Assembly (NCBI RefSeq): GCF_900111395.1
Contig: NZ_FOHV01000006.1
Coordinates: 120,473-184,472 of the forward strand
Length of the DNA stretch: 64,000 nt
Reading direction: 5' to 3'
Origin: Thorsellia anophelis DSM 18579
GTDB lineage: Bacteria; Pseudomonadota; Gammaproteobacteria; Enterobacterales; Thorselliaceae
Shown here: in pieces, positions 55,155-64,000 of the stretch
Layout of the letters: each line of letters starts with the position of its first letter
Numbering within the stretch: position 1 is the stretch's first letter
Notes under the pieces: model-generated
Database searches by the model: none
Told to the model about the DNA's origin: nothing
The model's input: the letters and a program-made list of their open reading frames with translations, nothing else
Position numbers and translations under genes: made by a program

Positions 55155-57167
55155 ATGAAACGAAATAACATATTGAAATTAAGCACCATTACACTTGCTC
55201 TAAGCTTAATATTAACAGGATGTGATAGTGGTGGGGGATCTGATAGTGCGCCTCCTGCACCCCCAAAGCCCCCTACACTGCCTGAATTATCGACCACCAT
55301 GTGTAGGCTACCTACAAATGAAAATGGTAAAAATACAGATTTTATCGCACTTGATCCATTAGCATCATTGGCCGAATTAAAGGCATTCAATTCGGTCTCT
55401 AATCAACAAGATGGCGCTGGAGTGACTCTATTTAATTCACTGCATTTTCCTACTGAAACAAATTCCACCATCGAGATCCCAACGGAATACAAAGCATCTA
55501 AACACCAATTTAGAGGAAGCTATGTCTCAACTCACTTTAATCTTGATATTAAACCTAGCACGAGTAGTGCTGACTTTAAGTCAAAATTTACTAAGATATT
55601 GAATGAAGCAGAAGCCTTAAAAATGAATGCAATTGTATTTCAAGTTAGACCTAATGCCGATGCCTGGTACAAATCTGAGATCAACCCTTGGGCAGCTACT
55701 TTATCTCAAAAAGGTACCGGACCTGGAAGACAAGGTGTATCAGAACTTGGTGGCTTTGATCCACTAGAGTATATGCTAGAGCAAACTCATAATAAAGGCA
55801 TGGAATACCATGCTTGGATCAACCCATTTAGAGCCGCCTCTAGCATTACTCAAAACTTTGATAATAAAACACTAATCATTGAAGACTTGATAGCATCAGG
55901 TAAATTATCAGAAGATAATTTCTTAGTCGACAACGTTGATAAAACCTACATTAATTTAACAACAGGCACCTCGACAACAGGTATTCTTGCATATGATCCT
56001 AGTAACCAAGATGTACAAGCGCATATTATCGATACAGTGAAAGAACTATTAAAATATGATATCGATGCTATCCATTTTGATGATTATTTTTATTTAGGAA
56101 ACACTACTGCTAGTGATTATATGAATCAATTTGATTATCAAACTTTTCTTACTTCAGGAAATTCTGATAGCTTTGCGAATTTTGAACAATGGCGCCGTGA
56201 TAATATCACCGAATTTATTACAAAGGTGCAAACGACAATTAAAGATCATAATGATTCACATGGTACGTCAGTTCAATTTGGGATAGCACCTAGTGGTAAT
56301 TGGGGCAATACCCCAGCTCAAGAAGATGGAGCAAGAACAAGAGCGAGTATTTCCTACGCAGGCACTATCTATGCTGATACAAAAAAATGGTTGAGTGAGG
56401 GCTTAATTGACTATTTAGCACCACAAATCTACTGGCCATTTGCTCACCCCTCTGCGCCATATGGAGAAATCGCCACTTGGTGGAATGGTGTTGCAGAGGA
56501 TAAAAACCCAAGTTCAAACACGCAACTATATATTGCTCATGAAATAACCCGATTAGCACCATATACTCCAGAAGGTACTGACTCTGCTGATACCTTAACT
56601 GTAAAACAAGCATGGGCAAATCCAATGGAGATAGCAAATCAGTTAAGATATAACCAAATTCTCCCTCAGATAGAAGGCGGTATTTTTTGGAGACATGATT
56701 ATACGAACGGAAGTAAAAATAGTGTAGTGAGTTCTTCTATGGGTACACTCAAAAATCAATATTGGAATGCTTACGCCATCCCACCAGAAAAACCATGGTT
56801 AGATCAAAATAATGCGGTACCAAATAGTCCTATTGAGGCAACTTTCATCATTAATAACATTAATGCCACTTCATTTACCGAATTTCAGTGGAAAGATGAC
56901 AATAATGAAGATGCTCGTTACTTTGTGATTTATAAAGGCATGGGCGAACCTGAAAATATATTTAAAAACCCCAACAATATTATTGCTAAAGTTCCGGTAA
57001 CTGCTGAGAAAAAGAATGGATTTTATACATTTGAAGATAATTCGCCTTTAACTCCTCAGTCAACGTATTTAATCAGTACTGTAGATAGAGCCTCAAGAGA
57101 ATCTGAAGCAACAGAGGTTTTAATTTCTAAAACAATCATTGAACAAAAGCAATTAATATGTGAGTAA
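55155..57167 (+). CDS. GHL10-type glycoside hydrolase-like lipoprotein, likely T2SS cargo
   Basis: The 670-residue protein is a lipoprotein: lipobox LTGC, lipidated Cys23, then DSGGGSDSAPPAPPKPP. Asp at +2 and the Gly/Ser-rich linker mirror PulA and SslE. From about residue 118 it follows the GHL10/DUF187 (YngK-like) TIM barrel: FRGSYVSTHFN, MNAIVFQVRPNADAWYKSEINPWA, YHAWINPFR, and the probable catalytic IDAIHFDDYFY with Asp309/Asp310. A fibronectin-III-like domain closes the protein (FQWKDDNNEDARYFVIYKG). Substrate is likely a bacterial or host polysaccharide, not known. AGGA precedes the ATG. It is divergent from gspC. Confidence 0.8.
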   Translation: MKRNNILKLSTITLALSLILTGCDSGGGSDSAPPAPPKPPTLPELSTTMCRLPTNENGKNTDFIALDPLASLAELKAFNSVSNQQDGAGVTLFNSLHFPTETNSTIEIPTEYKASKHQFRGSYVSTHFNLDIKPSTSSADFKSKFTKILNEAEALKMNAIVFQVRPNADAWYKSEINPWAATLSQKGTGPGRQGVSELGGFDPLEYMLEQTHNKGMEYHAWINPFRAASSITQNFDNKTLIIEDLIASGKLSEDNFLVDNVDKTYINLTTGTSTTGILAYDPSNQDVQAHIIDTVKELLKYDIDAIHFDDYFYLGNTTASDYMNQFDYQTFLTSGNSDSFANFEQWRRDNITEFITKVQTTIKDHNDSHGTSVQFGIAPSGNWGNTPAQEDGARTRASISYAGTIYADTKKWLSEGLIDYLAPQIYWPFAHPSAPYGEIATWWNGVAEDKNPSSNTQLYIAHEITRLAPYTPEGTDSADTLTVKQAWANPMEIANQLRYNQILPQIEGGIFWRHDYTNGSKNSVVSSSMGTLKNQYWNAYAIPPEKPWLDQNNAVPNSPIEATFIINNINATSFTEFQWKDDNNEDARYFVIYKGMGEPENIFKNPNNIIAKVPVTAEKKNGFYTFEDNSPLTPQSTYLISTVDRASRESEATEVLISKTIIEQKQLICE

Positions 57168-57186
57168 GCGCTTGTTCAATTTCTTT

Positions 57187-57208
57187 AAGCCCGGTTAATC
57201 GGGCTTTT
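57187..57208 (+). terminator. Intrinsic terminator between the two GHL10 genes
   Basis: AAGCCCG (57187-57193) and CGGGCTT (57200-57206) flank a 6-base loop and are followed by further T residues. It lies 20 bases after the first GHL10 stop, so the second gene may be read by partial read-through or its own promoter. Confidence 0.8.
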
Positions 57209-57229
57209 ATTATTTAACTAGGAGTTAAC

Positions 57230-59278
57230 ATGCGTATTAATCAATCCTCTAAACTCACCCATTTTCACTTTAAACTTTCAACATCAGCAGTGCTCATCAC
57301 CGGTTTAATGACTGTTTTGCACATTAATACACTTCATGCAAAATCGGTCGATACACAAGATATCTGTTTTATCCAAAATAGTGATCCTACCCATCCTTCA
57401 CCAGTTAGAGCATCGATACAAAACTTGCCACTTAAGCAATTTGATATCAATACACATACATATAACTCTTCAAAACCAGTATTTTTGTTTGATAAGACGC
57501 TCAATGAAAGTGCGCCAATCGTTGAAGTACCTGACAGTTACCATACTGATAAATTTCACTTTAGATCAAGCTGGATAGCAACGATTAATAACCTCACTAT
57601 GCCTAAAACAGACTCTACATTACAATTTAAAGAGGCTTTTAGTGAACATATCTCACAGATGAATCAAATGAATATGAATGCGGTTATTTTCCAGGTTAGA
57701 CCAGAATTAGATGCTTGGTATCTTTCAAAAATCAATCCTTGGTCTGCCTATATTAATAGTAATCAACAAGGCAAAAATAATTTTGAAGATAACAATTTTG
57801 ACCCACTTGCCTATATGATAGAAGTCTCTCATAACCATAGTATGGAGTTTCATGCTTGGTTTAACCCCTATCGTGTCACCTCAAAAAAAATAACCCAATT
57901 ATTGCCAAATGAAGCAGAAGAAAAATTACGTTCTCTTTCAACTAGCGAGCAAATTGCTTTATTAGCTAAAAATGGTGTGCTAGCAGAAAATAATTTTGCA
58001 GTATTGCATCCCGAAGCCGTATTACAATTTGATGAAAAATTCTTTTTAGACCCTAGCAACCCTATTGTCATAGCACATATTGTTGAAACCGTTAAAGAAG
58101 TGTTAGAACAATACGATGTCGATGCCATTCATTTTGACGATTATTTTTATCCATACCGAGTAAATACAACAATAGACGGAAAAAATGTACCCAAATTTTT
58201 TGGTGATAAAAATGAAGATAGCGAGGCATTTAAACTTGCAAGAACACTTAATTCTGATTATACCGATGATATCGCTGGACTTGAATCATGGCGTAGGGAT
58301 AATATCACTAAGCTAATTGTTTCAGTTAAATCAATTATTGATGAACACAATGATAAACATAATCGCTCAGTACAATTTGGGATAAGTCCATTTGGTATTT
58401 GGGAACATAAACAAGTAAATAGTGCGGGCACTAACACCCCTCTTGATTCCACACAAAGTCATAGTAAATCGATTTATGCTGATACCAAATCTTGGGTAGA
58501 AAATCGCTATCTCGATTATATTATTCCCCAAATCTACTGGAGTTTTGAAAAAGCCGCTGCACCTTACGGAGAACTAGCAACTTGGTGGAATCAGCTTGCA
58601 CAAAATAATAATCATCTCCCTGAAAAATCCACCCTACTCTATATTGGTCATGCTAATTATAAACACTTTCATAATTCTGGATTTGAAAAAGAGTGGCAGA
58701 ATCCAGAAGAAATTCCCAATCAATTAAGATTTAATCAAACGTTAGATAATGTTTTAGGTAGTGTTTATTTTAGCTTAGGGGAATTAACTCATACTGATGC
58801 ATCTGGTATGCCAAGTGATAAACAAATTGCAGCTAATGCTAGGGTTAAATCAAATCAATTACTGAAAGATAATTATTTTACATACCCAACACTTGTTCCT
58901 AGTAAACCTTGGCTTGATAAAATGACAACCCAGCCTGTTCAAACGCCGACTTTTATTATCAATAAAGAAAGTAATATTCTCAACCAATTTACTTGGAAAG
59001 ATGATCCTAATAACGATGTTAGGTACTATGTCATTTACCGTGCTCTTGGTGCTAAAGAAGACGTATCAAAACATCCTGAAAATATCATAGCAAAAATCCC
59101 TCGTAATCAGTTGGGTCAATATCAATTTACAGATAAAACCCAAAATGATGGACGACAATATACCTATATGGTAAGTTCAATTGATAGAGCTCAAGTGGAA
59201 ACTGATGCAGTTGAAGTGGGGTTAGAACGTAGCAAGGCAAGTGAAAGCAATTTGGAATGCTTGCCACTAATTGAATAA
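57230..59278 (+). CDS. GHL10-type glycoside hydrolase-like secreted protein, paralogue of the preceding gene
   Basis: The 682-residue protein is a diverged tandem paralogue of the upstream lipoprotein. Its N-terminus is a Sec signal peptide cleaved near HAKS (about residue 37), with no lipobox, so it should be soluble after secretion. The GHL10 barrel has FRSSWIATINN, MNAVIFQVRPELDAWYLSKINPWSAY, FHAWFNPYR and VDAIHFDDYFYP with Asp303/Asp304. IIPQIYWSFEKAAAPYGELATWW and a C-terminal FN3-like domain (FTWKDDPNNDVRYYVIYRA) follow. AGGAG precedes the ATG. The position behind the first copy supports shared function, perhaps a free form and an anchored form of one enzyme. Confidence 0.8.
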   Translation: MRINQSSKLTHFHFKLSTSAVLITGLMTVLHINTLHAKSVDTQDICFIQNSDPTHPSPVRASIQNLPLKQFDINTHTYNSSKPVFLFDKTLNESAPIVEVPDSYHTDKFHFRSSWIATINNLTMPKTDSTLQFKEAFSEHISQMNQMNMNAVIFQVRPELDAWYLSKINPWSAYINSNQQGKNNFEDNNFDPLAYMIEVSHNHSMEFHAWFNPYRVTSKKITQLLPNEAEEKLRSLSTSEQIALLAKNGVLAENNFAVLHPEAVLQFDEKFFLDPSNPIVIAHIVETVKEVLEQYDVDAIHFDDYFYPYRVNTTIDGKNVPKFFGDKNEDSEAFKLARTLNSDYTDDIAGLESWRRDNITKLIVSVKSIIDEHNDKHNRSVQFGISPFGIWEHKQVNSAGTNTPLDSTQSHSKSIYADTKSWVENRYLDYIIPQIYWSFEKAAAPYGELATWWNQLAQNNNHLPEKSTLLYIGHANYKHFHNSGFEKEWQNPEEIPNQLRFNQTLDNVLGSVYFSLGELTHTDASGMPSDKQIAANARVKSNQLLKDNYFTYPTLVPSKPWLDKMTTQPVQTPTFIINKESNILNQFTWKDDPNNDVRYYVIYRALGAKEDVSKHPENIIAKIPRNQLGQYQFTDKTQNDGRQYTYMVSSIDRAQVETDAVEVGLERSKASESNLECLPLIE

Positions 59279-59414
59279 CGTGGATTCGTAGTTGGCAAAA
59301 TCTACTTTTTAAGTTAATTCCCCAATTGGTTTTTCCAATAGGGGAATAATAAATATTTGAAAAATCAATACCATTCTTTATCTGATGTAGACAGTACGGC
59401 ATTAAAGGATATTG

Positions 59415-62400
59415 TTATTGTTCTAGCACAATGACATCTAGTGTACCTGTTGTTCCGATAGGTGGTTGGATAGTTATCCGATAAGGACCAGGTTGATTAA
59501 ACATAACAACTAAATCTGCAATACCCTGCTCGTTGACTGGTATATGATTTACAAACGCATAATCAATTCCTTCAACTGCATCAGGCGATGAGTTATCATG
59601 TCCTTTTATAATTCGATAACTAAGTGTTTCATCGATAAATACAGGATTACCAAATCTATCAGTTACCCGATATTCAAACCAAGTAGGTCGGCCTATTATT
59701 GGTGCTTGAAGTGTTGATAGCCTATCAATTCGAATATCCAACAGACTTGAGATTAAATTTACAACTGCCTGGCCTGTAGAGGTATTACCACTTGAATTCG
59801 TCATTGAAGCTTCAATTAAATATGTTCCAAGCGGTCTTAATACTTTCAGATCACCTGTACTAGCGAAAAAGACTGCAACCGCATTACCCGATGAATCTGA
59901 AAATGCCTCACCAATTGGCTCTTCATTTTCTCCTGTAAATTTGACAATCTGTCCCACAACTGGATTATTATCTTTATCGACCACTTTTGCTGTGATATTT
60001 GCTGTGTCTTCTGAATTCGCTATCATTTCCGATTTATCGACCTGCACATTAACTATCTGCGCACTATTAACATCTCCATTAAAAGAAATTTGTATGACCT
60101 CATTTACGGCCTCATCACGGTCCATCTTTACTAAAACAAAAGGACTTATGCTTAATGAGCTTGGAGGATAATCAGTTGCAATAAACTCACCTATTTCATC
60201 TGTTTGAGTGATAGAAGATTGCCATCCACGTGTATCTGAGAGTGTAATAGGTTCATTTGCAATTGGGTATCCATATTGGTTAAGTAACTTGCCTCTTAAT
60301 AGGGTTGTGTCGACACCATTAGATAAAATCTGGATCTGATCTGCACTTAAACTAATATATGCATTCGTGTAGTCTTGCAAAAATTCAATCACAGCCATAC
60401 CTATTGCGCCATTTGGTAATGTTACAGTTAAATTAAGCGCACCTACTACAAAGCTTGGCTCGATAGGAATAATAAACTCACCATTTAAATCAGTTTGAAA
60501 AGGATTGCCAGAATAGTCATTTCCTCTATCGTCAGTGACGATAATATTCGATAAATTCGCAATTCTATTACCGAATGTATCTGTTATTACTACTTTCACA
60601 TCCGTTTTATCTATACCATCAGCTATGAGTGTCGACGATAATGGTGTTGCTTCAGCAACAATTGCCAAGCGGTTATCTGCAATAAATGAAATCGTTTCAA
60701 GATTTGAGCTGATATTAGATTCATCGACAATTGCTTTAAGCGTGATTGTTTTGACTTTAGTACTAGATAATAACTGAGTTGCTTCGCCAGATTCATCTGT
60801 CAAGCCTACTAATTTATCACCATTATCATCAATTAAGATAGCGCCTGATTCATCTACAAAATCAACATTAATTCCCTCGATTGGATCTTGGTTAAAATCA
60901 AGTACCTTAGCGATTAGAGTATGACTATCCTCACCATTAGCCAATACGGGTTGAGCGGTGACATTTAAACGTATCTCATTTGGTACGGCTCTAAATATCA
61001 CAACTTGAGATGCCTCAATACTTGGATTTTGCACAACTGATGCCCAAATTGTTTTGGGCCCCGCAACAATTGAAGTCACTCTCAGTTGAGCCCTACCATC
61101 TTCATTAGTTTCAATCCGATAAATTTCATCTAATTCATCTTTGAACACTATCTCAACATAAGGCATCAATTGATTACGTTCATCTAATAATATCGCCTCG
61201 ACAATATTATCTGCAATGCCATTGGCAACTGCATTATCTTCTAAAACATTGAGATACAGTAATGCGGCTGATGCAGGATCACCTTTAAAAAATACTGTTT
61301 TATGTTCACTACGCAAAGCGGGTAAACTGCCACTGACTTTTGCATACACTTCAACTAGACCAGGTTCAATAGAACTCAATCTAAATGTTGCTGTACCATC
61401 ATTATGTGTTTGAGCTGACAATAAGAAGTTATTCGATTTATCAAACAAATCTAGCCAAATCCCAGAAATAGGTTCTTCATTTACATCTAATAGTTGAGCA
61501 TTAAGCATGACTTCATCTCGTCCATCAGCTACTGCTTGAGATTTAATCACATCAAGGGTTAATTGTGCTTGAGAAATAATTGATTCGTCAACAAAGGTAA
61601 GTGCTGTTGATGCAGTTATTTTGTCATTACCAATAACCATTGCTGTCACAGTAAATAATCCAGACTCAGTTGATGAAATATCAAAATATGCATATCCATC
61701 ATCATTACTACTCGCTACTCCAAGTATATCTTGATTCTCATGAGTCAATCTAACCGTGATATCTGATAGAGGTACATTATCATTATCACGAAGCATGACA
61801 CGCACTTGATTAGTTGCTATACCATTTGAAAGCGCCCTGTCCTTTATCACGTCAATATCGATTGCTTGGACTAATTCTGGTCTATTTACCCCTGCATTAA
61901 TTTCATTTGGCTTTTCACGATACTGTAAAGTTACCAATGGATTGCGTTTAACTAAATCATATTTACCCGCTTGAAAACTCCGTAATTGCCGAACTTTGTT
62001 AGGATCTAATTGCTCCGAGACCGGAATACCAAAACGATAAGTTAATGCAAGCGAACCTTTTGTGTCTGAATAACCTTGTTTACCTTCTGTGTGTTCAATT
62101 TGCCAAGTCATTAAAGGTATAGGAGTATAATTGACCCCTAGAGTAACCCCATAAGGATCTGATTGTAATGACTGATTTCGAAACAGACTTACTGACTCCC
62201 CAAAATACTGTTCATAGCGTAAATTCATTCCTACCTTTGGATAATCCGGATGATAGGCATCGAATACCATATCAAACCCATTTGCAGCTCTTGCTTGCAA
62301 TTGAGCATCGTTATTAAATTGTCTAAATGTGCTATCTACATCGCGCCAATCACTTAACCTAAGGTAACCATTTGTGGTTAACCGCATAAAATCACGAAAA

Positions 62401-62843
62401 TATTCGGCTCCTATACCAAACCTATCATGATTTCCTCTCATATCACGATCATAAAATATATTTGCACCCAGTAGACTTTCATTAAGCATCAATCGGTAGC
62501 CAACACCAAAGTTTAGAGTATCGGTACTATCCTCATATCGGTATCCTAATTGAGTAAATATCGTATGGTTTTGTTCGTCATAAATAGGTAATAACAAATC
62601 AATGCTACTTGTCTCAAAATTATCATATTCAAAACTATACCCTGTTTTGATTTCTGCTGTTCCATATTGACTGAACCATTGCTGAATAGAATGACTCAAA
62701 TATGCAGAACTCGCTTTTGAGATAGAATGGATAGCTTCTTCATTTGTATCTTTTGCAAGCGCTGATGGTATATAGAGTATTTGCACAATATGTGCAATAA
62801 TTATACTTATGACTGTAAATTGTGAAAAAAATCCTTTTTTCAT
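59415..62843 (-). CDS. Inverse autotransporter (intimin/invasin family) with Ig-like repeats
   Basis: The 1142-residue protein starts at the ATG at 62843, which has AAAGGA 11 bases upstream; the ATG at 62855 abuts that motif. A signal peptide (to about residue 30) is followed by the inverse autotransporter beta-barrel (about 45-290): GxSFEYDNF, FTQLGYRYEDSTDTLNFGVGYR, SLLGANIFYDRDMRGNHDRFGIGAEYFRD. Seven Big_1-like Ig domains follow, each with an A(N/D)G-x-x-x-x-V-A-x-V-x-D core, for example ALSNGIATNQVRVMLRD and MIANSEDTANITAKVVDKDNNPV. A distinct last domain (RPTWFEYRVTDRFGNP) has no C-type lectin motif. It is exported to the surface and likely mediates adhesion. Confidence 0.85.
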   Translation of the reverse strand: MKKGFFSQFTVISIIIAHIVQILYIPSALAKDTNEEAIHSISKASSAYLSHSIQQWFSQYGTAEIKTGYSFEYDNFETSSIDLLLPIYDEQNHTIFTQLGYRYEDSTDTLNFGVGYRLMLNESLLGANIFYDRDMRGNHDRFGIGAEYFRDFMRLTTNGYLRLSDWRDVDSTFRQFNNDAQLQARAANGFDMVFDAYHPDYPKVGMNLRYEQYFGESVSLFRNQSLQSDPYGVTLGVNYTPIPLMTWQIEHTEGKQGYSDTKGSLALTYRFGIPVSEQLDPNKVRQLRSFQAGKYDLVKRNPLVTLQYREKPNEINAGVNRPELVQAIDIDVIKDRALSNGIATNQVRVMLRDNDNVPLSDITVRLTHENQDILGVASSNDDGYAYFDISSTESGLFTVTAMVIGNDKITASTALTFVDESIISQAQLTLDVIKSQAVADGRDEVMLNAQLLDVNEEPISGIWLDLFDKSNNFLLSAQTHNDGTATFRLSSIEPGLVEVYAKVSGSLPALRSEHKTVFFKGDPASAALLYLNVLEDNAVANGIADNIVEAILLDERNQLMPYVEIVFKDELDEIYRIETNEDGRAQLRVTSIVAGPKTIWASVVQNPSIEASQVVIFRAVPNEIRLNVTAQPVLANGEDSHTLIAKVLDFNQDPIEGINVDFVDESGAILIDDNGDKLVGLTDESGEATQLLSSTKVKTITLKAIVDESNISSNLETISFIADNRLAIVAEATPLSSTLIADGIDKTDVKVVITDTFGNRIANLSNIIVTDDRGNDYSGNPFQTDLNGEFIIPIEPSFVVGALNLTVTLPNGAIGMAVIEFLQDYTNAYISLSADQIQILSNGVDTTLLRGKLLNQYGYPIANEPITLSDTRGWQSSITQTDEIGEFIATDYPPSSLSISPFVLVKMDRDEAVNEVIQISFNGDVNSAQIVNVQVDKSEMIANSEDTANITAKVVDKDNNPVVGQIVKFTGENEEPIGEAFSDSSGNAVAVFFASTGDLKVLRPLGTYLIEASMTNSSGNTSTGQAVVNLISSLLDIRIDRLSTLQAPIIGRPTWFEYRVTDRFGNPVFIDETLSYRIIKGHDNSSPDAVEGIDYAFVNHIPVNEQGIADLVVMFNQPGPYRITIQPPIGTTGTLDVIVLEQ

Positions 62844-63350
62844 TTTAGTTAACATCCTTTTAGATACTTTTTATTACAGGACTTGTTTATCCACAAAGAT
62901 AAACTATTGTTTTTCAAAGTTAAAATTCATTATAACGAATGTTTTAAAACTTTCAAATTAACTTTAAGCCTTATTATTCAACGATTTAAATCAAAAATAC
63001 CCCTGTATTTTTGAAATAATCAGGAAAATATCCAATAAAGCTGAGAATTAAGTAAAATCAATTGATAAAGTAATATCCAAGTAAATAAGAAGGGATAGTT
63101 ATTTTTAGAGATAAACCGAGAAGAGATAAATGTAGGATGATGAATGGCTCTTACAGAAATGCTTTGAGGTGACTCATGATATGATTTAAATTACATTTGT
63201 TGGATTGTTTTAAAGAAAACAATCTAACCTTGCAGTTATTACTTCTAATGATTCTTTAATAATTAAGGTTAATTTCAGAGGAAAATTTAAGATTAGGCCA
63301 GGACAGCGTTACCGTGACAACAATTAGTATATGAATTTACTGTGTAAATT
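62844..63350. other. Gene-free stretch between the adhesin and the rRNA operon
   Basis: About 500 very AT-rich bases hold the upstream region of the adhesin gene. No gene, tRNA or clear promoter was recognised. Confidence 0.4.
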
Positions 63351-63391
63351 AAACAAAAAAAGCCCTATATAAATATAGGGCTTTTTTGTTT
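63351..63391 (-). terminator. Intrinsic terminator of the rRNA operon
   Basis: AGCCCTATAT (63361-63370) and ATATAGGGCT (63373-63382) form the stem. It is flanked by an A-rich run on the left and a T-rich run on the right, giving a long, nearly complete hairpin. On the minus strand a U-tract follows. It lies about 50 bases beyond the 5S gene. Confidence 0.9.
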
Positions 63392-63438
63392 AATTATTTT
63401 TTTTATTGATAACGCTTTATGATGTAATACTCTATTTG

Positions 63439-63558
63439 GTGCCTGGCAGTGTCCTACTCTCGCATGGGGAGACCCCACACTACCATCGGCGCTATTGCGT
63501 TTCACTTCTGAGTTCGGTATGGAGTCAGGTGGGTCCACAATGCTATTGCCGCCAAGCA
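63439..63558 (-). rRNA. rrf: 5S ribosomal RNA
   Basis: The reverse complement opens TGCTTGGCGGCAATAGC and includes the conserved CCACCTGA, CCGAACTCAGAAGTGAAACG, GCCGATGGTAGTGTGGGG and CATGCGAGAGTAGG segments. These match gammaproteobacterial 5S RNA over about 120 bases. Ends are set to within one or two bases. Confidence 0.95.
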
Positions 63559-63724
63559 ATTCTGTGCGCTCTTCTTTGGAATAAGCTCTTATTAGTCAAT
63601 TCTTTTAGTCTTGTTTAGTTTAGTTTAATCTAGTCTTATCATTCACTTCTAGATATCTGACTCTATCAATCACACTTCTCTCTCTACTCTTTCAAGTCAC
63701 TCACCAAAACACCTTCGGTGTTGT

Positions 63725-64000
63725 AAGGTTAAGCCTCTCGGGTAATTAGTATGAGTTAGCTCAATACATCGCTGTACTTACACACCTCACCTATCAACGT
63801 CATAGTCTTTAACAACCCTTATAGATACTTACGTATAGGGAAGACTCATCTTGGGGAAAGTTTCTCGCTTAGATGCTTTCAGCGATTATCTCGTCCGCAT
63901 TTAGCTACCGGGCAGTGCCATTGGCATGACAACCCGAACACCAGTGATGCGTTCACCTCGGTCCTCTCGTACTAGAAGCAACCCCCCTCAATCTTCCAAC
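63725..64000 (-). rRNA. rrl: 23S ribosomal RNA, 3' end (truncated by window edge)
   Basis: The reverse complement ends in GAGGCTTAACCTT, the usual 23S 3' terminus, and contains the GTACGAGAGGACCGAGGTGAACGC region (sarcin-ricin loop) about 270 bases earlier. Only the last 276 bases are in the window; the rest continues beyond base 64000. A 166-base spacer to 5S contains no tRNA. Confidence 0.95.

Noticed and set aside
63406..63618. Frames over the 5S rRNA gene
   Set aside because: They are translations of a structural RNA and its spacer.
1..64000. CRISPR arrays, prophage modules and intact insertion sequences
   Set aside because: No regularly spaced direct repeats, phage structural genes or transposase genes were seen anywhere in the window.

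Overview
The window is a 64 kb AT-rich chromosomal segment of a gammaproteobacterium. The gene content points there: guaB-guaA, suhB, hemX-hemY, slt, an Escherichia-like hipBA pair, an AdeP/AdeQ-type adenine permease, a complete Klebsiella/Dickeya-type type II secretion (T2SS) operon with a PulS/OutS-like pilotin, an inverse autotransporter of the intimin/invasin type, and the 3' end of an rRNA operon. Low GC together with enterobacteria-like proteins suggests a host-associated relative of Enterobacterales, Pasteurellales or Orbales. The sequence read by eye does not settle the order.

Layout. 1-2.4 kb: the tail of a SNF2 helicase, then divergent gluconate kinase and gluconate permease genes around a GntR-type operator. 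2.6-10 kb: an orphan AAA ATPase, a degenerate gap, an MFS transporter, a TauE/SafE transporter, and an iota-carbonic-anhydrase-like gene followed by a SulP anion (probably bicarbonate) transporter. 10.4-17.2 kb is accessory: a GNAT acetyltransferase, an unknown membrane protein divergent from an ASCH-domain gene plus a P-loop kinase gene, a MITE-like inverted repeat, an M24 peptidase and the hipBA toxin-antitoxin pair. 17.5-22.8 kb: a five-gene peptide/nickel-type ABC importer. 23-32.6 kb: guaBA, a Fur-box-preceded iron-binding protein gene, slt, and hemXY. 33-40.5 kb: a P-type cation ATPase, an M23 peptidase, suhB, an adenine permease and a CoA-disulfide-reductase-like flavoenzyme. 40.9-54.8 kb: pilotin gspS and gspC-to-gspO. 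55-59.3 kb: two tandem secreted GHL10-type glycoside hydrolase-like proteins divergent from gspC. 59.4-62.8 kb: an inverse autotransporter. 63.4-64 kb: 5S and 23S rRNA on the minus strand.

How it fits together. The block from 40.9 to 59.3 kb reads as one secretion unit: outer-membrane pilotin, secretin and pseudopilus, with two likely cargo proteins next to gspC. The first cargo is a lipoprotein with Asp at +2 and a Gly/Ser-rich linker, as in PulA and SslE, which are surface lipoproteins exported by T2SS. The carbonic-anhydrase-like/SulP pair looks like a small inorganic-carbon module. Many intergenic regions carry long perfect inverted repeats without a U-tract, so they are not textbook terminators. 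Family assignments come from reading the protein sequences, and no database search was run.
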